A program made the translations under genes and the position numbers. DNA of 64,000 nt, taken from Thiobacillus sp. (GTDB lineage: Bacteria; Pseudomonadota; Gammaproteobacteria; Burkholderiales; Thiobacillaceae). The notes below the pieces were generated by a model. That model was not told where the DNA came from, did not search any database, and saw nothing but the letters and a program-made list of their open reading frames with translations. Positions 54,424 to 63,793 of the stretch are shown piece by piece. Position 1 is the first letter of the stretch. Each line of letters opens with the position of its first letter. The stretch lies in NCBI GenBank assembly GCA_021166845.1, contig JAJPEP010000078.1, forward strand, positions 1 through 64,000, read 5' to 3'.

Positions 54424-54563
54424 TCAGCGCACGCAGTTGCGGCCTGAATGCTTGGCTTGGTAAAGCTTGTCGTCGGCGGTCTGCAGCAGGCTGTAGCAGC
54501 CCGGGCGAGGAGCGGGGTGGATTCGTTGTTGACAGCGAGGATGCGCGGCTTGTCGGGCAGCAT
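54424..54563 (-). pseudogene. Remnant of a REC-GGDEF regulator
   Basis: Read on the minus strand, the left part encodes the end of a diguanylate cyclase (LLQTADDKLYQAKHSGRNCVR then stop). The right part encodes a receiver-domain start (MLPDKPRILAVNNEST, with NN where DD is expected). The 400 or so residues between are deleted and the two parts are out of frame. It is a clear inactive remnant in an otherwise gene-free stretch of about 310 bases (54,391-54,704), where nothing else is recognisable. Confidence 0.75.
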
Positions 54564-54704
54564 GGCGCTCTTTTGCGGATTGACCGCAACGGCTCCCGGC
54601 GCGCGCAGCATGCGGAGCGAAGCGTGGGTGGGCGGCGCGAGGTAGGCCTCGGCTTTCATCCGCAGCGGGTTGCGCTCAGCCAGCTTGATCCGCATCAGTG
54701 GTAC

Positions 54705-54923
54705 CTAACACGCCCACTGGGCCCTGAGTGTGCGGCATTCCGAGCTCCACTCGCAAACGTCCGTGCAGAAGTAGCGTTTCTCGGATGAGAAGCAGGGGTC
54801 TTTGCCGTGGAGGAGCTGGATATTCCTGATAAGTTGTATTTTCGATGTGTAGGGGGCAGATGCCTTGAGTCCAAAATCGAAAGCGAGTTGCTGCAATTGC
54901 GCAACAGTCATATTCGGCTCCAT
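54705..54923 (-). CDS. Small SAP-like protein
   Basis: The 72-residue product begins MEPNMTVAQLQQLAFDFGLKASAPYTSKIQLIRNIQLLHG, which fits a SAP-type helix-extended loop-helix motif used in nucleic-acid binding. The second half is Cys-rich (KDPCFSSEKRYFCTDVCEWSSECRTLRAQWAC, six Cys), perhaps a metal-binding knuckle. Base composition is less GC-rich than the neighbours, suggesting recent arrival. Role unknown; a small DNA-binding or phage-type protein is possible. Confidence 0.6.
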   Translation of the reverse strand: MEPNMTVAQLQQLAFDFGLKASAPYTSKIQLIRNIQLLHGKDPCFSSEKRYFCTDVCEWSSECRTLRAQWAC

Positions 54924-55077
54924 GCTAAATCGGGATATGTAAGGTATCCAGGACCGCTTGGCCCTGTAAATTAGTAGAATCTTTAGTCGGCTGTTTGCAT
55001 CCGCATAAAATTTGATGACATGTCAGGGAACGCGCCTGATGGCCCCGGCGAAGCTAGCGAGGCAAAGGAGGATCGGT

Positions 55078-57471
55078 ATGGAAACCAGGCAAGCCGCTGA
55101 GAACCAGCCGCCGCGCAGCGAGGCGGGACCGGACCTTGGCCCTACGCAGCCGGCTCGCGGGACCCCCCGATGCGCCGAAAGCTGCGTCTTCGTGCAGCAG
55201 GCGCTGGCTGAGTCGCGCCGGGGCGAGCAGCTCCTGGCAGGCCTGATCACGTCGGCCATGGACGCCATCATCAGCATGGACGACCGCCATCACATCGTGC
55301 TGTTCAACCCGGCGGCCGAGAAGATGTTCGGCCTCTCGGCCGCCGAGGCCATGGGCCGGCCGATCGAACTGTTGCTGCCCGAGGAGGCGCGCAGCCGGCA
55401 CGCGGAACAAATTCGCACGTTCGCCCGGACCGGGGTAAGCAGCCGCCAGCTGGCGGGGGCGGGGTGCGTCCGCGGGCGCCGCGCCAATGGCGAGGTTTTC
55501 GAGGTGGAAGCCTCGATTTCCCAGATCGAGGTGGGAGGATCCCGGTTTTTTACCGTCATTTTGCGCGACATCAGCAATCGCATCCTCGCCGAAAGGGCTT
55601 TGCGCGAGAGCGAGGAGCGGCTGGCGCTGTTTGCCGCCACCACCTTCGAGGGCATCGTCATCAGCCAGCGGGGCCGCATCGTCGACTGCAACGAGCAGAT
55701 CGCGCAAATGACGGGCTATACGACCCAGGAGCTCGTGGGACGGGTCATCGTGGAACTGATTGCCCCCGAGGACCGCGAACGGGCCGCTGAAATCCTCCGG
55801 AACGGCAACGACACCATCGCCGAGCACACCGTCCTGCGCAAGGACGGGAGTCGTATCCTCATCGAAGCCCACGGCAAGACAATTCCGGCCGGATCTCCCG
55901 ACGGGCGTCGCCTGACTACGGTGCGCGACATCACCGAGCGCAAGCAGATCGAGCAGGCCTTGCGCGCCAGCCAGGCAGACCTCAATCGCGCCCAGTCCGT
56001 GGGCCAGATCGGCAGCTGGCGGCTCGACATCCAGCACAACGCGTTGCACTGGTCAGACGAGAACTACCGTATTTTCGGCGCGCCCGTGGGCACGCCGCTC
56101 AGATACGAGACCTTTCTTTCCGTCGTGCACCCGGATGACCGGGCGTATGTCGACCGCATGTGGAAGGCGGCCCTGCGGGGCGCGCCCTACGATATCGAGC
56201 ATCGCCTGGTCGTGGACGGCGCGCTGAAATGGGTACGCGAACGGGCCGAACTGGAATTCGACGAGCAGGGGGCGGTGGTGGGCGGATTCGGCACCACGCT
56301 GGACATCACCAAACTCAAGCAGGCCGAGCAGGCGTTGATCGAGGCCAATCACCGCAAGGACGAGTTCCTCGCCATGCTCGCCCACGAATTGCGCAACCCG
56401 CTGACGCCGATCCGCAACGCCGCGCATGTGTTGGGCCGCCTGGACAGCCAGGAGCCGCGGGTGCGGTGGGCGCAGCAGACCATCGAGCGGCAGGTGGACC
56501 ATCTCACCCGGCTGGTGGACGAGTTGCTCGACGTCTCGCGCATCGTGCGCGGCAAGGTCACGCTCAAGATGGAGCCGGTCGAGCTGGCCGGCGTGTTGGA
56601 CCAGGCGCTGGAGATGGCCCGCGCGCAGATCGACGCCAAGGGACATCAGGTCGCGCTGAAGCTGCCCCGCCAGCCGGTCCATCTGCCAGGCGATCCGGTG
56701 CGGCTTGCCCAGGTTGTGCTCAACCTGCTGGACAACGCCGCCAAGTACACGCCGGAGGGCGGCAGCATCGAGGTCGAGGCCAGCCTGGCCGGCCCGCTAA
56801 TCGAGATCCAGGTGCGCGACAACGGCATCGGCATCCCGGCCGAACTGCTGCCGCACGTGTTCGACCTGTTCCAGCAGGGTGAGCGCACCCTCGATCGCAG
56901 CCAGGGCGGGCTGGGGATCGGTCTGACGCTGGTGAAACGGCTGGTGGAGATGCACGGCGGGGTGCTGGAGGCGCGCAGCGCCGGGGCGGGACTGGGCTCG
57001 ACCTTCACGATCTGGCTGCCGGCCCTGCCCGAAACGCCCGCAGCCGACAGCCGTGAGCCGCTGACCGCAAGCCCCGCCACGGCGGCGCGCTGCCGGGTGC
57101 TGGTGGTCGACGACGACTCCGCCGTGGCTGACAGCATGACCGTGCTGCTCGAGCTCGAAGGCCATGAGGTCAGGGCGGCCGCCAGCGGCGAGGTGGCGCT
57201 GGCGCTCGCCCGCAGCTTCCGCCCGCAGCTGGTCCTGCTCGACATCGGACTGCAGGGCATGGACGGTTATCAGGTGGCGCAGCAGCTGCGCGCGCAACAG
57301 GTCGCAGACGAAAGTCTGTGCCTGGTGGCGGTGACCGGCTACGGCCACGAGGAGGCCCGGGTCCGCTCCGGGGAAGCTGGCTTCGACCGGCATCTGGTCA
57401 AGCCGGTGTACCCCGATGCCCTGTTCGAACTGCTGGCGGAAATCGGCGACGAGGCGAACGGGCAAGCGTGA
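55078..57471 (+). CDS. PAS hybrid sensor histidine kinase
   Basis: The 797-residue cytoplasmic-type protein carries three PAS domains (DAIISMDDRHHIVLFNPAAEKMFGLSAAEAMGRPIELLL; TFEGIVISQRGRIVDCNEQIAQMTGY; NALHWSDENYRIFG). A HisKA domain follows (FLAMLAHELRNPLTPIRNAAHVLGRL), then an ATPase domain with normal boxes (NLLDNAAKYTP; DNGIGIP; GGLGIGLTLVKRLVEMHGG). The C-terminal receiver carries LVLLDIGLQGMDGYQ. The start at 55078 has AAAGGAGGA just upstream. It probably senses a redox or energy signal through PAS cofactors. It overlaps the next kinase gene by four bases (GTGA). Confidence 0.9.
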   Translation: METRQAAENQPPRSEAGPDLGPTQPARGTPRCAESCVFVQQALAESRRGEQLLAGLITSAMDAIISMDDRHHIVLFNPAAEKMFGLSAAEAMGRPIELLLPEEARSRHAEQIRTFARTGVSSRQLAGAGCVRGRRANGEVFEVEASISQIEVGGSRFFTVILRDISNRILAERALRESEERLALFAATTFEGIVISQRGRIVDCNEQIAQMTGYTTQELVGRVIVELIAPEDRERAAEILRNGNDTIAEHTVLRKDGSRILIEAHGKTIPAGSPDGRRLTTVRDITERKQIEQALRASQADLNRAQSVGQIGSWRLDIQHNALHWSDENYRIFGAPVGTPLRYETFLSVVHPDDRAYVDRMWKAALRGAPYDIEHRLVVDGALKWVRERAELEFDEQGAVVGGFGTTLDITKLKQAEQALIEANHRKDEFLAMLAHELRNPLTPIRNAAHVLGRLDSQEPRVRWAQQTIERQVDHLTRLVDELLDVSRIVRGKVTLKMEPVELAGVLDQALEMARAQIDAKGHQVALKLPRQPVHLPGDPVRLAQVVLNLLDNAAKYTPEGGSIEVEASLAGPLIEIQVRDNGIGIPAELLPHVFDLFQQGERTLDRSQGGLGIGLTLVKRLVEMHGGVLEARSAGAGLGSTFTIWLPALPETPAADSREPLTASPATAARCRVLVVDDDSAVADSMTVLLELEGHEVRAAASGEVALALARSFRPQLVLLDIGLQGMDGYQVAQQLRAQQVADESLCLVAVTGYGHEEARVRSGEAGFDRHLVKPVYPDALFELLAEIGDEANGQA

Positions 57472-59660
57472 AGCCGCCGGCGCCGCGGCTTGCGCATGAC
57501 CACACCATCCATCGGGTGGTGCAGGTCGATCCTCGCCGCATCATCGTGCTCACCGTGCTGCTGGGGCTGGCTTTTTCGGCGCTGCTCGCGATCCCGTTCA
57601 TGTTCTACCAGCGGGCCGAAACCGAGAACAGCCTGAGCCTCATGCAGGCCGAACAGGAGCGGGTCGTCAAGCTTGCGGCGGGTGCCATTCACCAGGAAAT
57701 GGACGCGGTGCTGTCCGACCTGCGCTACCTGTCGCAGCACAACGCGATCAGGAACCACCTGGCGCGCGACAGTCGCGGCAGCCGTATTGATCTGGCCATG
57801 GAGTACGTGGGACTGGCGAGGCAGAAGCGCCTCTACGATCAGGTCCGCTTCATCGGTCTGGACGGCAGGGAAGTGGTGCGCGTCGACTTCAACAACGGGC
57901 GCCCCGAAACCGTCGCGGACCCTGATCTCGAGGATCGACACGACTGCGCCTGTTTTGCGGAAACCCTGTGGCTGTCGCCGGATCAGATCTACGTCTCGCC
58001 GCTGGACGTGAATCCTGCACCGGGCGCCGCCGAAGCAGTGGGGCCGGTCATCCGCTTCGCCACTCCGGTGGCCGATGAGCAGGGCCTGATCCGCGGCATG
58101 GTGGTGCTCGACTACCTGGGGCAGCGTCTGCGCGACAAGCTGGTGACGCTGGAAGGGCAGGCCGGCAGGATCCATCTGTTCGACGCACAGGGGCATTGGC
58201 TCATGGGCGCCGGCCCGGAGGCGGAATCGGGCTTGACGGGCCGACGGTCGCGGCCAAGCCTTGCCGAGTGGTCCGCGCGGCTGTGGCGGCAGATGGAAAG
58301 CGAACAATCCGGCGTCCATCAAACCGATGCATCTCTGATCCGGTTCGAGCGCGTCTATCCCCTGCTTGGCAAGAACCTCACGCCAGCCCAGGCCGGCTAT
58401 GCCAGCCCGGTCGACGTGGACCGCTATTTCTGGACGGTTGTCGTCGAGTACTCGCAGTCGGCCATGCAGGCGGCCAATCAGGCATTGCTGAAAAAGCTGT
58501 CGACGGTTTACGGCGCGCTGGTGCTGTTCGCTTTCCTGGTCGCCGGCGCGCTTGCCCTGACCGTCAGCCGCAACAAGGCGCTCGTCCAGGTAATGGAAAA
58601 GGTGGTGGACCACGTACCCGTCCTGATCGCCTATGTTGACGCGGAACAGCGCTATCGCTTCAACAACATGGCCTACGAGCGCGACTTCGGCCTCAGGCCC
58701 GAGCAGATCTACGGCAAGCCCATGCGGGAGCTGCTGGGCGAAGACGCCGCCTATCGGGCGGTGCGCCCCTACATCGAACAGGCGCTCGCCGGGAAAGCGG
58801 TGAGTTTTGAATGCCAGCTGGCCCCCGCCGACTCGGGCACGCGTGACGTGGCCATTTCCTACCTGCCGGATCTCTCGTCCCAGGGGGGCGTGCGCGGCTT
58901 TTACGTCATGGTCAACGATGTCACTCCGATCAAGGCGTCGCAGCGCCGCGAGCGGGAACACATGCTCGAACTGGCGCACGTCACGCGTCTCGCCAGCCTG
59001 GGTGAAATGGCGACCCAGATCGCCCACGAGATCAACCAGCCGCTGGCCGCCATTGCCTTGTACAGCGCGGCAGGCCTGCGCACCATGGCCGGCGAATGCG
59101 ACCGCAGCAAGATGGAGGCCTGGCTCGAGGCGATCAATGCCCAAGCCAAGCGGGCCGGTGAAATCGTCAAGCGGGTGCGCAGCTTCGTGCAGAAGGAGGG
59201 GCCTAAACTCGCCCCGGTGGACCTCAACCTGGTCGCCCGTGAGACCGCCGCCCTGGTCGATCACGATGCCCGCTCGCATGACGTCGAGATCGTCCGCGAG
59301 CTGGCCGAGGGCCTCCCCCTGGTGCAGGGCGAGCGCGTGCTGCTCGAACAGGTCGCCTTCAACCTGCTGCGCAATGCCATCGATGCGGTGGCCGGATCCG
59401 GCGAGCGCCGGGTCACGCTGCGCACGTTCTCCGACGCGCAACTGGTCTATGTTGAAGTCAGCGACACCGGGCCTGGCGTGGATCCAGCGCTCGGTGAGCA
59501 GATCTTCAGTTCATTCGTGACCAGCAAGCAGGGAGGCTTGGGTATGGGGCTGGCCATCAGTCGGTCGATCGTCGAGGCGCACGGCGGCAGCCTGCGCTAC
59601 GTCAACAATCCGGGAGGAGGGGCCACGTTCACGTTCAGCCTGGCGCAGGTGGCCAGCTGA
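57468..59660 (+). CDS. Membrane sensor histidine kinase with PAS domain
   Basis: The 730-residue protein starts at GTG (57468) overlapping the previous stop. Two membrane helices (IIVLTVLLGLAFSALLAIPFMFY; LSTVYGALVLFAFLVAGALALTV) enclose a large periplasmic sensor resembling dCache-type domains. A PAS domain follows (VLIAYVDAEQRYRFNNMAYERDFGL), then HisKA with LGEMATQIAHEINQPLAAIALYS (DctB/FixL-type H-box) and an ATPase domain (NLLRNAIDAV; SDTGPGVDP; GGLGMGLAISRSIVEAHGG). It is likely the cognate kinase of the FixJ-type regulator encoded next, whose gene overlaps its end. The DctB-like arrangement suggests detection of an external ligand. Confidence 0.88.
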   Translation: MKPPAPRLAHDHTIHRVVQVDPRRIIVLTVLLGLAFSALLAIPFMFYQRAETENSLSLMQAEQERVVKLAAGAIHQEMDAVLSDLRYLSQHNAIRNHLARDSRGSRIDLAMEYVGLARQKRLYDQVRFIGLDGREVVRVDFNNGRPETVADPDLEDRHDCACFAETLWLSPDQIYVSPLDVNPAPGAAEAVGPVIRFATPVADEQGLIRGMVVLDYLGQRLRDKLVTLEGQAGRIHLFDAQGHWLMGAGPEAESGLTGRRSRPSLAEWSARLWRQMESEQSGVHQTDASLIRFERVYPLLGKNLTPAQAGYASPVDVDRYFWTVVVEYSQSAMQAANQALLKKLSTVYGALVLFAFLVAGALALTVSRNKALVQVMEKVVDHVPVLIAYVDAEQRYRFNNMAYERDFGLRPEQIYGKPMRELLGEDAAYRAVRPYIEQALAGKAVSFECQLAPADSGTRDVAISYLPDLSSQGGVRGFYVMVNDVTPIKASQRREREHMLELAHVTRLASLGEMATQIAHEINQPLAAIALYSAAGLRTMAGECDRSKMEAWLEAINAQAKRAGEIVKRVRSFVQKEGPKLAPVDLNLVARETAALVDHDARSHDVEIVRELAEGLPLVQGERVLLEQVAFNLLRNAIDAVAGSGERRVTLRTFSDAQLVYVEVSDTGPGVDPALGEQIFSSFVTSKQGGLGMGLAISRSIVEAHGGSLRYVNNPGGGATFTFSLAQVAS

Positions 59661-60283
59661 TGGGATCGCACCTGCCAACCGTTTATGTCGTCGACGACGA
59701 CGACGCGGTGCGCGAGGCGCTGGGGGCGCTGCTCGGTTCGGTGGCCCTGCGCCATCAGTGTTTCGCCACGGCGGAGGCCTTTCTATCGGTGGCGAGTCCG
59801 CGCATGCGGGGCTGCCTGCTGCTCGACGTGCGCATGCCCGGCATGGGCGGGCTGGAACTGCAGCGCTTTCTGCGTGAACGGGATGTCGCGCTGCAGGTCA
59901 TCATCATCACCGGACACGGCGATGTGCCCATGGCGGTGCGCGCCCTCAAGTCCGGCGCGTCCGACTTCATCGAGAAACCGTTCAACGAGCAGGACCTGCT
60001 CGACCGCGTTCAGGTCTGCCTGCGGGAGGACCAGGAATTCTGGAGCACGCGGCAGGCACTGAATGAGGCAGAGGCGCGCTTCGAAGCGCTGACACCGCGC
60101 GAGCGGGCGGTGATGGAACTGATCGCGGCCGGCAATCACACCAAGAAGATCGCGCTACAGCTCGATATCCAGGATCGAACCGTGGATGTCCACCGTTTCA
60201 ACATCATGCGCAAGGTGGGCGTTCGCACCCTGGCCGAGCTGCTGCACCTGTGGTCGGCCGCCCATCAACCGGTGCAGCACTGA
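59660..60283 (+). CDS. FixJ-type response regulator
   Basis: The 207-residue protein has an N-terminal receiver (VYVVDDDDAVREALGAL; CLLLDVRMPGMGG with the phosphorylated Asp; IEKPFNEQDLLDRV) and a C-terminal LuxR/FixJ-type helix-turn-helix. The latter includes LTPRERAVMELIAAGNHTKKIALQLDI and TVDVHRFNIMRKVGVRTLAELL. It overlaps the sensor gene by one base, so they form a two-component pair. Targets are unknown; the copper-oxidase operon or the gsp genes nearby are candidates. Confidence 0.92.
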   Translation: MGSHLPTVYVVDDDDAVREALGALLGSVALRHQCFATAEAFLSVASPRMRGCLLLDVRMPGMGGLELQRFLRERDVALQVIIITGHGDVPMAVRALKSGASDFIEKPFNEQDLLDRVQVCLREDQEFWSTRQALNEAEARFEALTPRERAVMELIAAGNHTKKIALQLDIQDRTVDVHRFNIMRKVGVRTLAELLHLWSAAHQPVQH

Positions 60284-60391
60284 GCGTCCCCGGCGGCTGG
60301 CCTGGTGAGCAGCGCAGGCGGCAATCTTGACTAGTATCAAACTGAAAATTCAAAAAAACGGGGAGTGGCCGGTGAGCCGCAGGGCGAAGCG

Positions 60392-61933
60392 ATGGATGTA
60401 CATACGCTAGAAAAGGCCAAGCAGCAGTGGCAAACTGCTGCGGACATGATGCCGCAGCTCATCTGTCTGCTGAACGCCGATGGCCGGCTCATTCACATCA
60501 ATCGCGCCATCGAGCGCTGGCGGCTGGGCCAGGTCGATGGCGTCAAAGGAAAGGCGCTGCATGACGTCCTGCATCCGGATTGCAGCGACCCCCAGTGCTA
60601 CTTCAAATCCCTCTGGCCGGACGCCATTGCCCGGCTGGGGCGCGGGGAGCGCACCGAGTGCGAGGCATACGACCCCGTGCTCAAGCGCCATCTCTCGGTT
60701 CTCGTGCAGCCCCTGGTGCTGCCGCCGCCTCATTTCCGCGAGGCCGACGACCTGCATGCCGTCGTGATGATGGGCGACATCAGCGACATCAAGCAGGCCG
60801 AGGCCGGATACCAGAACCTGTTCCAGGAACTCGAGTGCATGGTGTGTCTGGAAAGGGAGCGGCGCAAGTTCAGCGAGGGCATGCAGGCGCGCCTGCTTGC
60901 CATCCTCGAAAAAACCACCGATTACGTCGCCATGGCCGATGCCGCGGGGGACATGCTCTACCTCAATCCGGCAGGGCGCGCGCTGCTGGGTCTGGGCCCG
61001 CACGACGACATCTCGCACCTGAAGCTGTGCGAGCACGGCGACCAGGAGGTGAACGACAGGATATGGGGGGAGGCCATCCCGTACGCGATCCGCAGCGGCC
61101 TGTGGGCAGGCGAATCCCGGCTGCGCAACCGGGCCGGCCGCGAAATCCATGCCTCGCAGGTCATCATTGCGCATCGGGGCGTCGATGGCCTGGTCGAGAA
61201 TTTTTCCACCATCCTCAGGGACACCACCGAACAGGTGCGGACGGCGCAGGCCCTGCATGAATCCCGCGACGAACTGCGGCGGCTCTCCGGCCTGCTGGTG
61301 ACGATTCAGGAGGACGAGCGGCGGCGCATCGCGCTCGACCTTCACGACGGACTGGGGCAGTCCCTCAGCCTGATCAAGCTGTCGATCGAAAATGCCGCCA
61401 GACAACTGGCCGCGGGGGCGGCCGGCGAGGCGAACGAGTCGCTGCAGCAACTGATCCCCCAGGTCAAGCAGGCATTGGCCGAGGCGCGCCGGGTGTCCAC
61501 GGAGCTGCGGCCGTCGATCCTCGACGACCTGGGCATCCTGCCCACCCTGTCATGGTTCTTCCGCGAGTTCGAAACGGCCTGCGGCCACGTCGCCGTTGAG
61601 AAGGCGCTCAACGTCGCCGAACACGAGGTGCCGGCGCCGCTGCAGATCACCCTCTACCGCATCCTCCAGGAGGCCTTCAACAACATCGTCAAGCACGCCC
61701 GGGCCGACCGGGTGCGGGTCAGCCTCGACCGCATCGGCGAGGTGCTGCACCTGCTGATCGAGGACAACGGCTGCGGCTTCGATCCGGACAGCGTCCGCTA
61801 TGTCGAGGGCGAGGCGAGGGGGCTGGGCCTGCTCAGCATGAAGGAGCGTGCATCGTTTTCCGGGGGCGCCTATCGCATCGCCTCCGCCCCCGGGCAGGGC
61901 ACCCGCATCGAGGTGTCGTGGCCCTGCGGCTAG
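60392..61933 (+). CDS. PAS-containing NarX-type sensor kinase
   Basis: The 513-residue soluble kinase has two PAS domains (MPQLICLLNADGRLIHINRAIERW; VAMADAAGDMLYLNPAGRALLGL). A HisKA_3 dimerisation helix follows (EDERRRIALDLHDGLGQSLSLIKLSIE), then an intact ATPase domain (ILQEAFNNIVKHARADRV; IEDNGCGFDPDS; GLGLLSMKERA). It differs sharply from the degenerate relative at 32,827. The ATG at 60392 is chosen over an upstream GTG that sits directly on a GGGGAG. No response regulator is adjacent, so its partner is elsewhere or is the FixJ-type regulator just upstream. Confidence 0.88.
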   Translation: MDVHTLEKAKQQWQTAADMMPQLICLLNADGRLIHINRAIERWRLGQVDGVKGKALHDVLHPDCSDPQCYFKSLWPDAIARLGRGERTECEAYDPVLKRHLSVLVQPLVLPPPHFREADDLHAVVMMGDISDIKQAEAGYQNLFQELECMVCLERERRKFSEGMQARLLAILEKTTDYVAMADAAGDMLYLNPAGRALLGLGPHDDISHLKLCEHGDQEVNDRIWGEAIPYAIRSGLWAGESRLRNRAGREIHASQVIIAHRGVDGLVENFSTILRDTTEQVRTAQALHESRDELRRLSGLLVTIQEDERRRIALDLHDGLGQSLSLIKLSIENAARQLAAGAAGEANESLQQLIPQVKQALAEARRVSTELRPSILDDLGILPTLSWFFREFETACGHVAVEKALNVAEHEVPAPLQITLYRILQEAFNNIVKHARADRVRVSLDRIGEVLHLLIEDNGCGFDPDSVRYVEGEARGLGLLSMKERASFSGGAYRIASAPGQGTRIEVSWPCG

Positions 61934-62142
61934 CAGAGGCTGCCAGGCCCCCGCCTCCGCATCGCCGCGCGCAAGCCGCCGTCTACGCAGTTCACCTACC
62001 GGAAAAATACAGTCCATCCCGCATGAACGAATACGGTGATCCCCCCACAGCGAGCCTGCATCTGTAGCGCTAAGGTAAGACCATTCCCTCGGCCACTGCG
62101 GGTGAGGGGCGGTCTTGATGGCGGTATGGAAGGGGTAGGCAC

Positions 62143-62586
62143 ATGCAAAAAACGTGGGATGCCGGAGCGCCGGCCACGCGCTTGAACCGTCGGGGTTTCA
62201 CCCTGCTCGAACTGCTGGTGGTTATGGTGATCATCGGTCTTTTGGCGGGTTTCGTGGCGCCGAAATATTTCTCCCAGATCGGCAAGTCCGAGGTCAAGGT
62301 GGCGCGCGCCCAGATCGACGCGCTGGGCAAGGCGCTCGACCAGTACCGGATCGACGTCGGACATTACCCCACCACCGAGCAGGGACTGGCCAGTCTGGTC
62401 ATGCGCCAGCCGGACGAGGAAAAATGGGACGGCCCCTACCTGCAAAAAGACATTCCGGCCGACCCGTGGGGCAATCCCTACGTTTTTGTCATGCCCGGCG
62501 AGCATGGCGAGTACGACCTGCTGTCGTACGGCCTGGACGGCGTGCCCGGCGGGGAAGGGCAGGCGGGCGACATCACCAGCTGGTAA
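62143..62586 (+). CDS. gspG: Type II secretion major pseudopilin GspG
   Basis: The 147-residue protein has the prepilin signature RRGFTLLELLVVMVIIGLLAG (cleavage after the Gly of RRG) and the GspG core: KVARAQIDALGKALDQYRIDVGHYPTTEQGLASLV, and WDGPYLQKDIPADPWGNPYVFVMPGEHGEYDLLSYGLDG. It forms the pseudopilus that pushes folded substrates through the secretin. It leads gspF and gspE here, so secretion of the upstream operon's products by this system is a reasonable guess. Confidence 0.95.
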   Translation: MQKTWDAGAPATRLNRRGFTLLELLVVMVIIGLLAGFVAPKYFSQIGKSEVKVARAQIDALGKALDQYRIDVGHYPTTEQGLASLVMRQPDEEKWDGPYLQKDIPADPWGNPYVFVMPGEHGEYDLLSYGLDGVPGGEGQAGDITSW

Positions 62587-62602
62587 GCGGGCGGAGAAAC
62601 AC

Positions 62603-63793
62603 ATGCGCTATGAGGTCAAGGCACTGCGCGGGGAGGAGGATCTGACGGCACTGCTGCTGGACGCCGCGGATGCCGGCGACGCTGCGCGCCAGGCGCTGGC
62701 GCAGGGCTACACGGTAATCGCGGTCAGGGCGAAAGCCGCCTGGCCGACCTGGCGCCGGGCGCGCGCCGGCCATTTCCCCCTGGTGCTGTTCAGCCAGGAA
62801 CTGCTGGCGCTGTTGCAGGCCGGGCTGGCCCTGCTGGAGGCGCTGGAAACCCTGAACGAGAAGGAGCCGCGCCCCGAGGTCAGGCAGATCCTGTCGCGGA
62901 TGATCGCCAGCCTCTACGAGGGGCACGCGTTTTCGCACGCGCTGCAGCATTCGCCGGCGAATTTCCCGCCGCTCTACGTGGCGACCCTGCGCGCCAGCGA
63001 GCGCACCGGCGACCTGCCCGAGGCGCTGGCGCGCTACATCGCGTACCAGTCGCAAATGGACGCCGTCAAGCGCCATGTGATCAGCGCCTCGATCTATCCG
63101 CTGCTTCTGGCCATCGTCGGCGGCCTGGTGACGCTGTTCCTGATGGTCTTCGTGGTGCCGCGCTTCAGCCACATCTATGCCGGCATCGGCAGCGACCTGC
63201 CGCTGATATCGCAGCTCCTGATGCGCTGGGGGCAGCTGCTCGAAGCCCACGGCGCGGTGATCCTGGCCGGCAGCCTGCTGGTGCTGGGCGGCGCGTTCCA
63301 TGGCGCCACCCGGCCGGCGAGCCGGCAATGGCTGGCACGCAGGCTGTGGCAGCTGCCCGGCATCGGCGCGCGGCTGCACAGCTACCAGCTCGCCCGCTTC
63401 TACCGCTCGCTCGGCATGCTGCTGCGCGGCGGCATGCCGGTGGCGCCTTCGCTGACCCTGGTGTCCGACCTGCTGGAAACGGGCCTGCGCGGCCGCCTGG
63501 CGCTGGCCCTGGCGCACATCCGCGAAGGCCATCCGATCTCCGCGGCGATGGAGCGCCACCGGCTGACCACGCCGGTGGCGCTGCGCATGCTGCGCGTGGG
63601 CGAGCGCACCGGCCGCATGGGCGAAATGATGGAGCGCATCGCCGCCTTCCACGAGGAGGAGACCGCGCGCTGGGTGGAGCGCTTCACCAAGCTGTTCGAG
63701 CCGCTGCTGATGGCGTTCATCGGCCTGGTGATCGGCCTCATCGTGGTGCTCATGTATTTCCCGATCTTCGAACTCGCAGGGAGCATCCAATGA
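62603..63793 (+). CDS. gspF: Type II secretion inner-membrane platform GspF
   Basis: The 396-residue protein shows GspF/PilC layout: two repeated cytoplasmic helical domains (LFSQELLALLQAGLALLEALETL; FYRSLGMLLRGGMPVAPSL) and three membrane segments (YPLLLAIVGGLVTLFLMVFVVPRFS; AHGAVILAGSLLVLGGAF; PLLMAFIGLVIGLIVVLMYFPIF). It transmits ATPase motion to the pseudopilus. GGAG precedes the ATG. It overlaps gspE by four bases. Confidence 0.93.
   Translation: MRYEVKALRGEEDLTALLLDAADAGDAARQALAQGYTVIAVRAKAAWPTWRRARAGHFPLVLFSQELLALLQAGLALLEALETLNEKEPRPEVRQILSRMIASLYEGHAFSHALQHSPANFPPLYVATLRASERTGDLPEALARYIAYQSQMDAVKRHVISASIYPLLLAIVGGLVTLFLMVFVVPRFSHIYAGIGSDLPLISQLLMRWGQLLEAHGAVILAGSLLVLGGAFHGATRPASRQWLARRLWQLPGIGARLHSYQLARFYRSLGMLLRGGMPVAPSLTLVSDLLETGLRGRLALALAHIREGHPISAAMERHRLTTPVALRMLRVGERTGRMGEMMERIAAFHEEETARWVERFTKLFEPLLMAFIGLVIGLIVVLMYFPIFELAGSIQ

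Noticed and set aside
55078-60283. Manganese-oxidation regulators of the MnxS/MnxR kind
   Set aside because: Two kinases and a regulator beside oxidase genes recall that system, but the regulator here is FixJ-type rather than NtrC-type, so the parallel is not supported.
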